This document shows, piece after piece, positions 32,844-41,914 of a DNA stretch of 42,539 nucleotides. Position numbers and translations under genes: made by a program. Origin of the DNA: Eubacterium sp. CAG:251 (GTDB lineage Bacteria; Bacillota; Clostridia; Oscillospirales; Acutalibacteraceae); contig FR889131.1 of the NCBI GenBank assembly GCA_000436835.1, forward strand, positions 1 to 42,539, given 5' to 3'. How positions within the stretch are numbered: the first letter of the stretch is position 1; each line of letters opens with the position of its first letter. The notes beneath the pieces are model-generated. The model had not been told where the DNA came from. It was given only the letters and a program-made list of their open reading frames with translations, and made no database searches.

Positions 32844-34202
32844 ATGGTATCACAGATTTTCGCCATAGTAATATTTGTGCTTATGTTTGCACTTATAATT
32901 ATGGATAAAATTCCACGCCATTGGGTTACTCTCGGTTGCGGTCTCGCTACAATTATTATAGTATTCGCTATTTGTATGAGAAGCCCAAATGCGATTATTG
33001 AAACTTTAAACATTAAAAGCATATTTACCACGGAGTTTTGGCACACTTCAGGTAAAGGAAGCGAAAGTTCAAGCGGTATAAATTGGGCAACCATAATTTT
33101 TATCGCAGGAATGATGGTAATGGTTGAAGGTATGGCTAAAGCAGGCTTTTTCCGTTGGCTTTGCCTGACAATCGCTAAGGCTGTTAAATATAAGGTTATG
33201 CCGATACTTGTAACATTTATGATTATGAGTGCTGTTCTTTCAATGTTTATTGACAGTATTACGGTTATTCTTTTCCTTGCGGCAGTAACTGTTGAACTTT
33301 CGCAATTGCTTAAGTTTAGTCCTGTTCCGATGGTTTTAGCTGAAATTTTTTGTGCTAACCTTGGCGGTTCTGCAACAATGTGCGGTGATCCTCCAAATAT
33401 TATAATCGGTACTGCTCTCGGATATAGTTTTGCTGATTTCCTTACGAATACAGGTCTTATTGCAGGAATTGCTCTTATTGCAATTATTATTTTCTTCTTC
33501 TTTGCATTTAAAAAGGAACTTACTGCAAATAAGGACGAAAAAATAGACCCGTCAACATTTCCTAATCCCGGCGATGCTATTGAAAATAAAAAGGATTTCA
33601 TAGTAAGCACAATTATTTTTATCATTGCAATTGTTCTTCTTGTAACTCATGCTCAAACAGGCTTGACTGTTGCATTTATCGGCGTTGTAATTGCTCTTAT
33701 CACTCTTATTACCTCATTCAAGCACATAGGTGCTATTCTTAAAAAAGTTGATTATAAAACGCTTTTATTCTTTATTGGCTTGTTTATCGTAGTCGGCGGT
33801 TTGGAGCAAACAGGTGTTCTTGAAATGATTGCTTCGTTTATTGAAAAAGTATGCGGCGGAAATGTATTTGCAATGGTACTTATCATTATGTGGATTTCTG
33901 CAATTGCAAGCGCATTTGTTGATAATATTCCGTTTGCGGCAACAATGGTTCCTGTTATAAAAAGTCTTGCGGCAACTACAGTCGGCGCCCAGCTTCCTGT
34001 TTTGGCTTATGCGCTTTCAGTCGGTACGGATATCGGCGGCAGTGCAACACCAATAGGTGCTTCGGCAAACGTTGTAGGCACTTCTGTTATTTCTAAAGCA
34101 GGTCATCCTGTCGGATGGGGCAAATATTGCAAAACAGCAATTCCTGCTACCGCTATAGTGATTATTATTGCTATGATTGTAATTAAATTAAGATATTTCT
34201 AA
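32844..34202 (+). CDS. ArsB/NhaD (SLC13-like) ion permease
   Basis: The 452-residue integral membrane protein of the ion-transporter superfamily has about eleven segments. The two inverted-repeat signature loops are visible: GGSATMCGDPPNIIIG (about 173-188) and GGSATPIGASANV (about 397-409). These hairpin tips bind the anion and Na or H in relatives. Candidates are arsenite efflux, Na/H exchange or dicarboxylate uptake; the GDPPN loop favours the ArsB/NhaD branch over true citrate carriers. No arsenic-resistance gene is near. AAAGAGG precedes the ATG. A cytidylate-kinase-like gene follows after 13 bases. Confidence 0.85.
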   Translation: MVSQIFAIVIFVLMFALIIMDKIPRHWVTLGCGLATIIIVFAICMRSPNAIIETLNIKSIFTTEFWHTSGKGSESSSGINWATIIFIAGMMVMVEGMAKAGFFRWLCLTIAKAVKYKVMPILVTFMIMSAVLSMFIDSITVILFLAAVTVELSQLLKFSPVPMVLAEIFCANLGGSATMCGDPPNIIIGTALGYSFADFLTNTGLIAGIALIAIIIFFFFAFKKELTANKDEKIDPSTFPNPGDAIENKKDFIVSTIIFIIAIVLLVTHAQTGLTVAFIGVVIALITLITSFKHIGAILKKVDYKTLLFFIGLFIVVGGLEQTGVLEMIASFIEKVCGGNVFAMVLIIMWISAIASAFVDNIPFAATMVPVIKSLAATTVGAQLPVLAYALSVGTDIGGSATPIGASANVVGTSVISKAGHPVGWGKYCKTAIPATAIVIIIAMIVIKLRYF

Positions 34203-34215
34203 GAGGTGAATAGGT

Positions 34216-34812
34216 ATGGCAAAACAATTTATCATTTCTATTGGCAGAGAATACGGTTCGGGCGGTCGTGTTATTGCCGAACATCTTGCAAAAACACTTA
34301 ATGTTAAATTCTATGATAAAAATATTATCGAGCATATAGCCCAAGAGAAAAAACTTAATCTTGACCAACTTAAAAAGTATGATGAAAAAGCTCGTAATAT
34401 TTGGCTTTCAAGGTCTGTTGACGGCCTTAGTAATTCGCCTGAGGATACTATTGCTCAAATGCAATTTGATTTTCTTAAAGAAAGAGCGCAGGCAGGGGAA
34501 TCTTTTGTGGTTTTGGGCAGATGCGCAAGCTATATTTTAAGAGATTTTGATTGCATGATTAAGGTCTTTGTCACTTCTGATATGCATCATAAGATGGAAC
34601 GTATTGCTTCAATTGAACATCTCGACCCTGTTATGGTTGAGGATATGATTATTAAAAATAATAAAAAGAGAAAGGCTTATCATAATTTCTATTCTAAGGA
34701 AAAATGGGGCGATTCCCGTTATTATGATTTAATTATCAGTACCTCAAAAATCGGAATAGACGGCGCTTGTGACGTTGTTCTTGATTATGTCAATAAAATA
34801 ATAGAAGATTAA
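34216..34812 (+). CDS. Cytidylate-kinase-like P-loop protein
   Basis: The 198-residue protein starts with a P-loop variant GREYGSGGR (residues 10-18) and belongs to the cytidylate kinase-like family found beside transporters in Clostridia. It also shows VVLGRCASYIL and the LID-type region KRKAYHNFYSKEKWGD. It is not the housekeeping Cmk, which has a GPSGSGKG loop. The phosphate acceptor is unknown. GAGGTG precedes the ATG by eight bases, and co-transcription with the permease is likely. Confidence 0.8.
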   Translation: MAKQFIISIGREYGSGGRVIAEHLAKTLNVKFYDKNIIEHIAQEKKLNLDQLKKYDEKARNIWLSRSVDGLSNSPEDTIAQMQFDFLKERAQAGESFVVLGRCASYILRDFDCMIKVFVTSDMHHKMERIASIEHLDPVMVEDMIIKNNKKRKAYHNFYSKEKWGDSRYYDLIISTSKIGIDGACDVVLDYVNKIIED

Positions 34813-34857
34813 TGTAAAAAGGTTGTCTGATTGGGAATCAGACAACCTTTTTACATT
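34811..34857 (+). terminator. Terminator with an exceptionally long perfect stem
   Basis: Bases 34811-34832 and 34836-34857 are perfectly complementary over 22 bp with a GGG loop. The stem begins within the stop codon of the preceding gene. T5 within the 3' arm and the A-rich 5' flank allow termination on both strands. Confidence 0.9.
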
Positions 34858-34905
34858 AAAAATCATATTTAATGTTATATAACCGTCATTGATTTAACTG
34901 TTTTC

Positions 34906-34934
34906 TTGACTTTGATATCATTATTTTGTATGCT
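34906..34934 (+). promoter_or_regulatory. Promoter of the AraC-type regulator
   Basis: TTGACT (34906-34911), 17-base spacer, TATGCT (34929-34934), 17 bases before the ATG. Confidence 0.55.
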
Positions 34935-34951
34935 TATATTGAGGTGATAAT

Positions 34952-35701
34952 ATGAATTATGAAGAGCTTATGAGCATTAAAGTAATACCGAAAGATATCG
35001 CAAAATCGCAGTCAAAATCACTTGTAAATAATTTATATCATACTCCTTATAAGGATGAAATTCGTCTTTTTTCCTGTATTAAACAGGGTAATCTTAAAAA
35101 ACTGATTTTTGAAATGACTCAACTCGGAATACAAAATATAACAGTCGGTCAAATGTCTGATGATGAGCTGAAGCAGCAAAAATATATGGCTGTAAGCTTT
35201 ATAACACTTGCAACAAGATATGCTATTCAGGGCGGTATGAATGAAAATAATGCATATTCATTTTCCGATAGTTTTATATTAAAGATTGATAAAGCCAAAA
35301 ATAAAGCGGCAGTCAATTCTTTAATCGTTGATGCCGCAATCGAACTTACAAATAAAGTAAATCTTTGCCAAAAAAAATTCAATTATTCACCGCATATAAG
35401 AAAATGTGTTGCATACATTAATAAAAACTTAAATGAAAAGCTGACTGTAAACAGTGTTGCAAAATATTGTAATCTTTCAAGCGATTACCTTTCACGCATA
35501 TTCAAAGAGGAGATGGGAGTTAATTTAAGCGCATATATTACTCATCAAAAACTGGAAATGTCGCAAACGCTTCTTTTTGAAGGATATGACAGTGATAATA
35601 TATGCTATTTGCTCGGTTTTTCAAGCCAATCTCATTATATTTCGCTTTTTAAAAAAGAATATGGCATTACTCCGGGTGAGTTTGTTGCACTTACAAGGTA
35701 A
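34952..35701 (+). CDS. AraC-family transcriptional regulator
   Basis: The 249-residue protein ends in an AraC DNA-binding domain (about 150-248) with two helix-turn-helix units: LTVNSVAKYCNLSSDYLSRIF and the second, with NICYLLGFSSQSHYISLFKKEYGITPGEF. The N-terminal 140 residues are helical and lack a cupin pattern; they look like the ligand or partner domain of the YesN-like clostridial group. The target is not evident; no divergent or downstream same-strand gene suggests one. GAGGTG precedes the ATG, and a terminator follows immediately. Confidence 0.88.
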   Translation: MNYEELMSIKVIPKDIAKSQSKSLVNNLYHTPYKDEIRLFSCIKQGNLKKLIFEMTQLGIQNITVGQMSDDELKQQKYMAVSFITLATRYAIQGGMNENNAYSFSDSFILKIDKAKNKAAVNSLIVDAAIELTNKVNLCQKKFNYSPHIRKCVAYINKNLNEKLTVNSVAKYCNLSSDYLSRIFKEEMGVNLSAYITHQKLEMSQTLLFEGYDSDNICYLLGFSSQSHYISLFKKEYGITPGEFVALTR

Positions 35702-35740
35702 AAAAGGACTGCTCAAAAATTAAGTTTGAGCAGTCCTTTT
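35702..35740. terminator. Bidirectional terminator between the AraC regulator and the lysozyme gene
   Basis: A 16-bp perfect stem (35702-35717 with 35725-35740), loop AATTAAG, with A- and T-runs at the ends, between convergent genes. Confidence 0.9.
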
Positions 35741-35743
35741 GGT

Positions 35744-36940
35744 TTATTTTGTTTTTATGCTCTTGGTACTTGAGTATGAAGAATAATATTTTTTGCCGTT
35801 AATTGTTTTGTAGCTTCTCAGTTTAACATAATATTTCTTGCGTGATTTTAATTTCTTAACTGTAACACCGGTTGATTTTTTGCCGGCTTTAACTGTTTTT
35901 GTTGTTTTTCTTGTAAATTTTGATGAGGTTGAATATTTTATCTCATATCCGCTCACATTCTTATCTTTTTTCCAAGAAACATTAAGTTGTTTTTTGGATT
36001 TTGATTTAAGCTTCTTTTGAGTTGGCTTTTTTGGCTTAATTATAAAGTTTGCTGTCTTGCTGCCAAAGAATATACCGTTAAAATCAACCTTAACAGTTGC
36101 TTTACCAGGCTTAGTATTGCTTGAATACTTAACCGTATAATATGCGGCCGGGATTTTTTGACCGCTTTGATTATATACCGTTACGCTTGGTTTTTGTGCT
36201 TTTCCATTATACGTAACGCTTGATTTCGACAATTTGACGGTGAGACTTTGAGCGTCAGTCATCAATATGACATTTTGGTCAATTTGGCTGTCACTGTATT
36301 GCCACATATAAGCAAATGAATTAGTATTTCCGATTGAGGTATTTCCCTTAGTCATAGGTGAAGAAGTGTAATCAGCACACCATAATTTAATGCCGTTTTG
36401 CGAAAGTAAATCGGCATTAATAAACGTGTTAAACCAATATGTATTTGAATAAACCATTGTGTCATATCCGTTTTGAGATAAAAGGGAAGTAAACAAAAGT
36501 GCGTTATTTGTTATTGCATTTTTATCAAGTTTTGAAGATATTGAGCTATCTTCAATATCGTAAGCAACAGGATAAGTCATTAATGCTTTAGCCTCTTGCG
36601 AAAGGGTAGATAACGCGTTAATTGCAAATTGCGCTTCAGTTTGTGCTTCAGCAGAATTAAAAGCATAAGAATAAAGGTATACACCGAAATTCATTCCTGC
36701 ATTAACTGCGTTTTGAACGTTCTCATAAAATTTATTGTCAAGGTGATTGAAATATCCAAGTCTTATCATAACGAAACTGTAACCCTGAGCTTTTAAGGCT
36801 GATAAGTTAACATTATCATTATGCTCAGATATATCAACGCCTGAAATATAATAATTATCGGCATAGGCACTGACAGGTATTATAACTGTGCAAATAGTCA
36901 TTATTAATGATAAAATGATGGATATGATTTTCTTATTCAT
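35744..36940 (-). CDS. Secreted GH25 lysozyme with C-terminal Ig-like and fibronectin-type domains
   Basis: The 398-residue precursor has a signal peptide (cleavage near SAYA-D, 26/27) and a GH25 muramidase domain (about 32-225) with the catalytic acids in GVDISEH (D36) and YDIED (D128, E130). Next come an Ig/MBG-like module (VTYNGKAQKPSVTVYN, about 240-310) and a very Lys-rich fibronectin III-like module (VSGYEIKYSTSSKFT) to the end. The basic C terminus may bind wall polymers. It hydrolyses MurNAc-GlcNAc bonds. ATG 36940 follows AAAGGA by nine bases, 14 bases after the deacetylase stop, so the two form an operon. Confidence 0.9.
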   Translation of the reverse strand: MNKKIISIILSLIMTICTVIIPVSAYADNYYISGVDISEHNDNVNLSALKAQGYSFVMIRLGYFNHLDNKFYENVQNAVNAGMNFGVYLYSYAFNSAEAQTEAQFAINALSTLSQEAKALMTYPVAYDIEDSSISSKLDKNAITNNALLFTSLLSQNGYDTMVYSNTYWFNTFINADLLSQNGIKLWCADYTSSPMTKGNTSIGNTNSFAYMWQYSDSQIDQNVILMTDAQSLTVKLSKSSVTYNGKAQKPSVTVYNQSGQKIPAAYYTVKYSSNTKPGKATVKVDFNGIFFGSKTANFIIKPKKPTQKKLKSKSKKQLNVSWKKDKNVSGYEIKYSTSSKFTRKTTKTVKAGKKSTGVTVKKLKSRKKYYVKLRSYKTINGKKYYSSYSSTKSIKTK

Positions 36941-36954
36941 AATGTTGTCCTTTC

Positions 36955-37710
36955 TTAAAACCAAGTGGGTTTTTTATTCATTTTGCACCCACGGTATGCA
37001 ATTCCAGGTGCAAGTTTGTCCCCGTTTCTGCAAAGAAGTTCATCCACTCTCACAAAAGAGTAGCCTTGCGACTGAAGTGTGTCAATAGCTCTTAGTGCAG
37101 CTTTAACCGTTGTTTGCTTTGTATCGTGTAAAAGAAGAATTTCACCGTCGTGTGCTTTGTTTACAATATAATTATAGACGTAATCCTCATCCTGATGCTT
37201 CCAATCAATTGAGTCATTAGTCCATTTAACCGCAATCATATCATCAATAGCGTTTAACGTATTGCCAAAGTAATGACCGTATGGCGGTCTGTAAAACTTA
37301 ACGTCTGTTCCGGTTATTTCTTTGATTACTTTATTTGTTGAATATATTTGTTCTTTTATAATACCCTTATTTGTTTTTAGCATATCAATGTGTGTATATG
37401 TATGATTGCCGAGAAGGTGCCCATCTGCAACGATGTTTTTTAATACAGATGCATTTTTTACGGCTTTTTTACCAAGAACGAAAAATGTTGCTTTCGCTCC
37501 TTTTTGATTAAGCCCGTCTAATAGAGTTTGAGTATAGTCACTCGGACCGTCATCAAAGGTTAGTGCAATCATTTTTCTGTTTGGATTTTGAACCTCTACA
37601 CTGTAATTTTTTTGAAAGGGCGTAAAAATGTAACTTGATATAATAAATGCAATTACAATCATTATTATAAATATATTTATACGCTTTGAGTTTATTTTTG
37701 AATTTGTCAT
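36955..37710 (-). CDS. Membrane-anchored polysaccharide deacetylase (NodB/PgdA type)
   Basis: The 251-residue protein has a signal anchor (about 11-30) and a NodB-homology domain with all five motifs' main residues: TFDDGPS (51-57), GNHTYTH (101-107, metal His), RPPYG (141-145), then WTNDSIDW and EILLLHD. It is a metal-dependent deacetylase of peptidoglycan GlcNAc or MurNAc sugars. Its operon partner is a GH25 lysozyme, so this pair may modify and then cut wall glycan. ATG 37710 has AGAGGT eight bases upstream; a longer start six codons earlier lacks this. Confidence 0.9.
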   Translation of the reverse strand: MTNSKINSKRINIFIIMIVIAFIISSYIFTPFQKNYSVEVQNPNRKMIALTFDDGPSDYTQTLLDGLNQKGAKATFFVLGKKAVKNASVLKNIVADGHLLGNHTYTHIDMLKTNKGIIKEQIYSTNKVIKEITGTDVKFYRPPYGHYFGNTLNAIDDMIAVKWTNDSIDWKHQDEDYVYNYIVNKAHDGEILLLHDTKQTTVKAALRAIDTLQSQGYSFVRVDELLCRNGDKLAPGIAYRGCKMNKKPTWF

Positions 37711-37732
37711 TATGTTACCTCTTATCAACTAT

Positions 37733-37761
37733 AAGATATCATATTTTATTAAGTATTACAA
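37733..37761 (-). promoter_or_regulatory. Promoter of the deacetylase-lysozyme operon
   Basis: On the minus strand TTGTAA (37761-37756), 17-base spacer, TATCTT (37738-37733). Confidence 0.45.
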
Positions 37762-37798
37762 TGATTTTTTCGTTTCTTAGAAATTTCTTTATAATCTG

Positions 37799-37827
37799 TT
37801 GACAAAATGAGCGTTTACCAATATTAT
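37799..37827 (+). promoter_or_regulatory. Promoter of the ThrE-type exporter genes
   Basis: TTGACA (37799-37804), 17-base spacer, TATTAT (37822-37827), about 18 bases before the chosen start codon. Confidence 0.7.
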
Positions 37828-37845
37828 TAATCTTGAGGGATGTTT

Positions 37846-38613
37846 ATGAACAATTTTGAATGTGAACAGTTTTTGGAATTAACCTTGTCGCTCGGCAGGC
37901 AATACGTTGAAACGGGCGCCGAGATTAAAAGAGTGGAAGATTCGCTTTACAGAATTTACAATGCATACGGCTTTGAAAATATAGAAATTTATGCAATTAC
38001 AAGCCTTATTGTCGTAACAATAAAAGGACCTGACGGGACTCATTACACGCAAAGTGTTCGTGTAACTTCCGGCGGTACTGACCTTGGCAGGCTTGAGGAT
38101 ATTAATGCACTTATAAGATATATTTGTACAAATAAACCTAACTTAGTCAAGCTTAGCGATATTATAAACAACCCTAAAAAAACCAAACCCAAAAAGCTTC
38201 TGAAATGCCTTGGATATATGCTTGCCGCAGGTGGTTTTGCAGTTTTTTTCGGTGGAGATATGCTTGACGGTACAGCAGCCGCAGTTATAGCAATTGCCGT
38301 CTATTTTATGGATTATAACTTTAAACTACGCAATATTAATAACGTTATTTATACTTTCATTGCAAGTCTCGTTTCGGGCGTAATTGCGCTGATATTTACT
38401 CATTTTGGCTTCGGAAATAATGTTGACAAAGTGATGATAGGTGTAATAATGCTTCTCATTCCGGGGTTGTTGCTTGTTAATTCAATCAAGGAAATGTTTA
38501 ATCGTGATATAGTAACAGGGCTTTATCGTTTTGTGGAGGCAGTATTTGTTGCCGTTGCCATTGCAGGAGGCTTTGCCGTCTCCGTTCTGCTTTTAGGAGG
38601 TGTTCTTAAATGA
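37846..38613 (+). CDS. Threonine/serine exporter, N-terminal-domain subunit (DUF1212, YjjP type)
   Basis: The 255-residue protein has the ThrE N-terminal domain: a soluble part (about 1-115) with the pattern GAEIKRVEDSLYRI and VTSGGTDLGRLEDIN, then five membrane segments and the MLLIPGLLLVNSIKEMFN motif. In many Firmicutes ThrE is split into this protein and the smaller partner encoded next. It exports threonine, serine or, in YjjPB, succinate; the substrate is not decided here. The second ATG (37846) has TTGAGGG at a proper distance; the ATG at 37840 is too close to it. Confidence 0.85.
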   Translation: MNNFECEQFLELTLSLGRQYVETGAEIKRVEDSLYRIYNAYGFENIEIYAITSLIVVTIKGPDGTHYTQSVRVTSGGTDLGRLEDINALIRYICTNKPNLVKLSDIINNPKKTKPKKLLKCLGYMLAAGGFAVFFGGDMLDGTAAAVIAIAVYFMDYNFKLRNINNVIYTFIASLVSGVIALIFTHFGFGNNVDKVMIGVIMLLIPGLLLVNSIKEMFNRDIVTGLYRFVEAVFVAVAIAGGFAVSVLLLGGVLK

Positions 38614-39059
38614 ATAAAGAAATTCTTCAAATTATTATGGCAGGCATTGGCACTTTAGGCTTTTCGATTTATTTTAGAGTTAGCGAAAAGAATGTTGCCG
38701 CATCAACGGTAGGCGGTGCTGTAGGATTTGCTTTCTATCTTTTGATTTTTAAGCTTACCAAAAGTTTGTTTTTTGCAAATTTTGCCGCAGCATTTTTGAT
38801 TTATCTTTACAGTGAACTTTGCGCACGAATTTTGAAAGCGCCTTCAAATGTATTTTTAGTTCCGGGAATCATTCCTCTTTTGCCCGGAGGTGCACTATAT
38901 TATACTATGTACGGAATAGTAAATTCCAACAGTAAAATGCTTTACAGAAACGGAATTGATACAGTAATTATGACTGTCGGTATTGCGACGGGTATAGTTG
39001 TCGGAACAGTTACAATTAATTATCTGATTAAATTTGAAAAGAATGTAAAGAAAAACTAA
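38610..39059 (+). CDS. Threonine/serine exporter, small membrane subunit (YjjB / ThrE_2 type)
   Basis: The 149-residue protein has four to five membrane helices and the ThrE C-terminal motif VPGIIPLLPGGALYYTMYGIV (about 90-110). It complements the DUF1212 subunit upstream to give a complete ThrE. Its ATG overlaps the previous stop (ATGA), with GGAGGT ahead, so the two are coupled and probably made in equal amounts. Confidence 0.88.
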   Translation: MNKEILQIIMAGIGTLGFSIYFRVSEKNVAASTVGGAVGFAFYLLIFKLTKSLFFANFAAAFLIYLYSELCARILKAPSNVFLVPGIIPLLPGGALYYTMYGIVNSNSKMLYRNGIDTVIMTVGIATGIVVGTVTINYLIKFEKNVKKN

Positions 39060-39060
39060 T

Positions 39061-39103
39061 AAAAAGAACGACTTTCGGGACACCCCGTCAGCCGTTCTTT
39101 TTT
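39061..39103 (+). terminator. Terminator after the ThrE genes
   Basis: The outer stem AAAAAGAACG (39061-39070) pairs with CGTTCTTTTT (39093-39102). The interior contains a CGGG/CCCG mini-hairpin, and T runs follow. It lies between convergent genes and can act on both strands. Confidence 0.8.
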
Positions 39104-39114
39104 ATTCTGCCAAT

Positions 39115-39639
39115 TTAAAATTTGTTGAATCTTACCATTTCATCAATGTCAATATGCTTGTAATGAAGTGGGTTAATTTGAGCATCGTCAGCCGGGTAAC
39201 CGGTCGGCATAAATGAAATCACGTCAAGATTTTCGGGAATGTTTAATACCTTTTTTGCAATATCAGGATTTAATGCCATAACCCAAGTTGTGCCAAGTCC
39301 CAATTCCTGAGCCTGAAGCATCATTTGAGTCATTGCAATACTGCTGTCAACCTCTGCTGACGAAATACCATCGTATTTTCTTGTCCAAGCCTTTGACCTG
39401 TCAACACACATAACAAAAATAAGGGGAGCGTCAAACGTGTATCTTGTGCATTTTTCATCATCAAGTGCTTTAATTATATTTTTATCTGTTAACACTAAAA
39501 TTCTTTGCGGTTGAAGATTGCAGGCAGTCGGTGCAACAAGCGCAGCTTCAAGTATTTTTTCAATCTTTTCCTTTTCTACCGGTGTATTCTTAAATTTTCT
39601 GCATGAATATCTATCTTTTATAAGTTGTTCAAATTTCAT
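39115..39639 (-). CDS. Nitroreductase-family FMN protein
   Basis: The 174-residue protein has the nitroreductase fold marks: RYSCRKF at 9-15 (FMN phosphate contact), APTACNLQPQR near 35-45, and the C-terminal GLGTTWV with LDVISFMPTGYPAD. Such enzymes use NAD(P)H to reduce nitroaromatics, quinones or other acceptors; the natural substrate is unknown. A strong AGGAGG precedes ATG 39639 by nine bases. It is monocistronic, with a promoter whose spacer contains a palindrome. Confidence 0.9.
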   Translation of the reverse strand: MKFEQLIKDRYSCRKFKNTPVEKEKIEKILEAALVAPTACNLQPQRILVLTDKNIIKALDDEKCTRYTFDAPLIFVMCVDRSKAWTRKYDGISSAEVDSSIAMTQMMLQAQELGLGTTWVMALNPDIAKKVLNIPENLDVISFMPTGYPADDAQINPLHYKHIDIDEMVRFNKF

Positions 39640-39661
39640 TGTGTTGCCTCCTTTTTTATTT

Positions 39662-39690
39662 ATTTTATCAAATTATTTTTGATAGCACAA
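39662..39690 (-). promoter_or_regulatory. Nitroreductase promoter with an operator-like dyad in the spacer
   Basis: On the minus strand TTGTGC (39690-39685), 17-base spacer, TAAAAT (39667-39662). ATCAAA-TTATT-TTTGAT (39667-39683), a 6-5-6 perfect dyad, fills the space between the two boxes, the usual place for a repressor site. Confidence 0.45.
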
Positions 39691-39766
39691 TAATATTTAA
39701 CAAATTTTTCTTTAATTTTTTGTGTTAATCTGTTAAAATACCTTTATTACCTTGAAAGGATATATT

Positions 39767-41914
39767 ATGGATATTTTACAAAAACTAACTGATGAATTTT
39801 CGCTTAAGCCTTGGCAGGTTGAAAATACAGTAAAACTTATTGATGACGGAAACACTATTCCTTTTATTGCAAGATACAGAAAAGAAGTTACAGGCTCGCT
39901 TGATGACCAATTACTGAGAAATTTGTCAGATAGACTTACTTATCTTCGCAATATGGAGGAGCAAAAGGATAAGATTATTTCGTCTATAGAAGAGCAGAAT
40001 CTTATGACTGATGAAATAAGAAAATCTGTTGAAAATGCGACAACATTAACAGAACTTGAGGATATATACAGACCGTTTCGTCCTAAACGTAAAACAAGAG
40101 CTTCTGTTGCAAAAGCTAAGGGATTGCAAGGTCTTGCTGATTTTGTTTATGCTCAGGATAAAAATTGCTCATCACCGATTGAAGAAGCCGAAAAATATCT
40201 TAATGACGAGGTTGAAAGCATAGAGGATGCAATCAACGGCGCTAAGGATATTATTGCTGAATATGTTTCAGATGACCCGTCAGGTAGAAAAATGCTTAGA
40301 TATTCTATCAAAAACCACGGTAATATTGTTGTTACAGGCACAAAAGACGACCTTGGCGTATATGAAATGTATAAGGAATATACAGAGCCGATTTCAAGCG
40401 TAGCGCCACACCGTGTTTTGGCATTTAACAGAGGCGAGAAGGAAGGTTTCTTGAAGGTTGGTATTGATTATGATAAAATCACAGCTTTAACAATTCTTTA
40501 TAATCTTCATATTAAAGAAAGCTCACCGACAGAGGAACTTGTAAAAGAAGCTATTGATGATTCGTATTCAAGGCTCATATTCCCTTCAATTGAGCGTGAA
40601 CTGCGTAATTCATTAACGGAAAATGCCGATGAAAAAGCAATAGGAGTATTCGCTGAAAATACAAGGCATTTGCTAATGCAACCCCCTGTTAAAGGCAAAG
40701 TAACTTTAGGCCTTGATCCCGGTTACAGAACAGGTTGTAAAGTTGCTGTTGTTGATGAAACAGGCAAAGTGCTTGATACAAGTGTTATTTATGCCGTTCC
40801 ACCTCATAACAAGGTTGAACAGGCTAAGAAAATTATTAAAGACCTTGTTAAAAAATATAATGTTCAAATGTTTGCAATCGGTAACGGTACTGCATCTCAT
40901 GAAACTGAGGTTTTTGCCGCTGATGTTATTAAGGAGCTTAACTGCGGTATAACATATATGGTTGTAAGTGAAGCAGGCGCTTCGGTTTATTCAGCTTCAA
41001 AGCTTGCGGCTGAGGAGTTTCCTGAATATGATGTATCGCTTAGAAGTGCTGTTTCTATTGCAAGACGTTTGCAGGACCCGCTTGCCGAACTTGTTAAGAT
41101 TGACCCCAAGGCAATCGGAGTCGGTCAATATCAGCACGATATGCCTCAAAATCAACTTTCAAGTGCACTTGACGGTGTGGTTGAAGATTGTGTAAACTCG
41201 GTTGGTGTTGATCTCAATACGGCTTCCGCTCAACTTCTCAATCGTGTTGCAGGTGTTTCAAGCAAAATCGCAAATAATATAGTAAGCTACAGGCAGGAGC
41301 ACGGAGTATTCAAATCACGTGATGAATTAAAAAAGGTTTCAATGCTCGGTCCTAAGGCATTTGAGCAATGTGCAGGCTTTTTAAGAGTTGCCGAAAGCGA
41401 AAATGTTCTTGATAATACCGCCGTTCACCCTGAAAGTTACGATGCTGCACGTAAGCTTTTGAAAATCTGCTCAGTATCTGACGATGACGTAAGGAAAGGG
41501 ATTGTATCGGCTGTCGGAAAATATGTTGAAAGCGTTGGCACGTCTGCGCTTGCAAAGCAACTTGATATCGGCGAACCGACCCTTATTGATATAACTAAAG
41601 AAATTTCAAAACCGGGAAGAGACCCTCGTGATGAACTTCCGGCACCTATGCTTCGTACCGATGTTATGGGTATTGAAGATTTAAAGGTAGGTATGGAACT
41701 TAAGGGTACTGTTCGTAATGTAATTGATTTCGGAGCTTTTGTAGATATCGGTGTTCATCAAGATGGTCTTGTTCATATTTCTCAAATTACCAACAAATAT
41801 ATCAAACATCCCGGTGACGTATTGAAGGTAGGGGATATTGTCACAGTTTGGGTGATTTCCCTTGATATTGATAAAAAACGTATAGGATTAACGATGAAGA
41901 AACCAAAGGATTAA
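39767..41914 (+). CDS. tex: Tex-family RNA-binding transcription accessory protein
   Basis: The 715-residue protein has the full Tex architecture: N-terminal helical HTH part (KPWQVENTVKLIDDGNTIPFIARYRKE), a YqgF/RuvC-like domain (TLGLDPGYRTGCKVAVVD near 318), tandem helix-hairpin-helix domains (LNTASAQLLNRVAGVSSKIA near 480) and a C-terminal S1 domain (GTVRNVIDFGAFVDIG near 647-662). Tex binds nucleic acid and RNA polymerase and is related to eukaryotic Spt6; its exact role in Clostridia is unclear. ATG 39767 has AAAGGA nine bases upstream. Its stop overlaps the next start by one base. Confidence 0.95.
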   Translation: MDILQKLTDEFSLKPWQVENTVKLIDDGNTIPFIARYRKEVTGSLDDQLLRNLSDRLTYLRNMEEQKDKIISSIEEQNLMTDEIRKSVENATTLTELEDIYRPFRPKRKTRASVAKAKGLQGLADFVYAQDKNCSSPIEEAEKYLNDEVESIEDAINGAKDIIAEYVSDDPSGRKMLRYSIKNHGNIVVTGTKDDLGVYEMYKEYTEPISSVAPHRVLAFNRGEKEGFLKVGIDYDKITALTILYNLHIKESSPTEELVKEAIDDSYSRLIFPSIERELRNSLTENADEKAIGVFAENTRHLLMQPPVKGKVTLGLDPGYRTGCKVAVVDETGKVLDTSVIYAVPPHNKVEQAKKIIKDLVKKYNVQMFAIGNGTASHETEVFAADVIKELNCGITYMVVSEAGASVYSASKLAAEEFPEYDVSLRSAVSIARRLQDPLAELVKIDPKAIGVGQYQHDMPQNQLSSALDGVVEDCVNSVGVDLNTASAQLLNRVAGVSSKIANNIVSYRQEHGVFKSRDELKKVSMLGPKAFEQCAGFLRVAESENVLDNTAVHPESYDAARKLLKICSVSDDDVRKGIVSAVGKYVESVGTSALAKQLDIGEPTLIDITKEISKPGRDPRDELPAPMLRTDVMGIEDLKVGMELKGTVRNVIDFGAFVDIGVHQDGLVHISQITNKYIKHPGDVLKVGDIVTVWVISLDIDKKRIGLTMKKPKD

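Noticed and set aside
32825..33625. A 266-codon minus-strand open frame opposite the SLC13-type permease
   Set aside because: Hydrophobic antisense shadow of a membrane protein gene, ending in the plus-strand promoter region, without a ribosome site.
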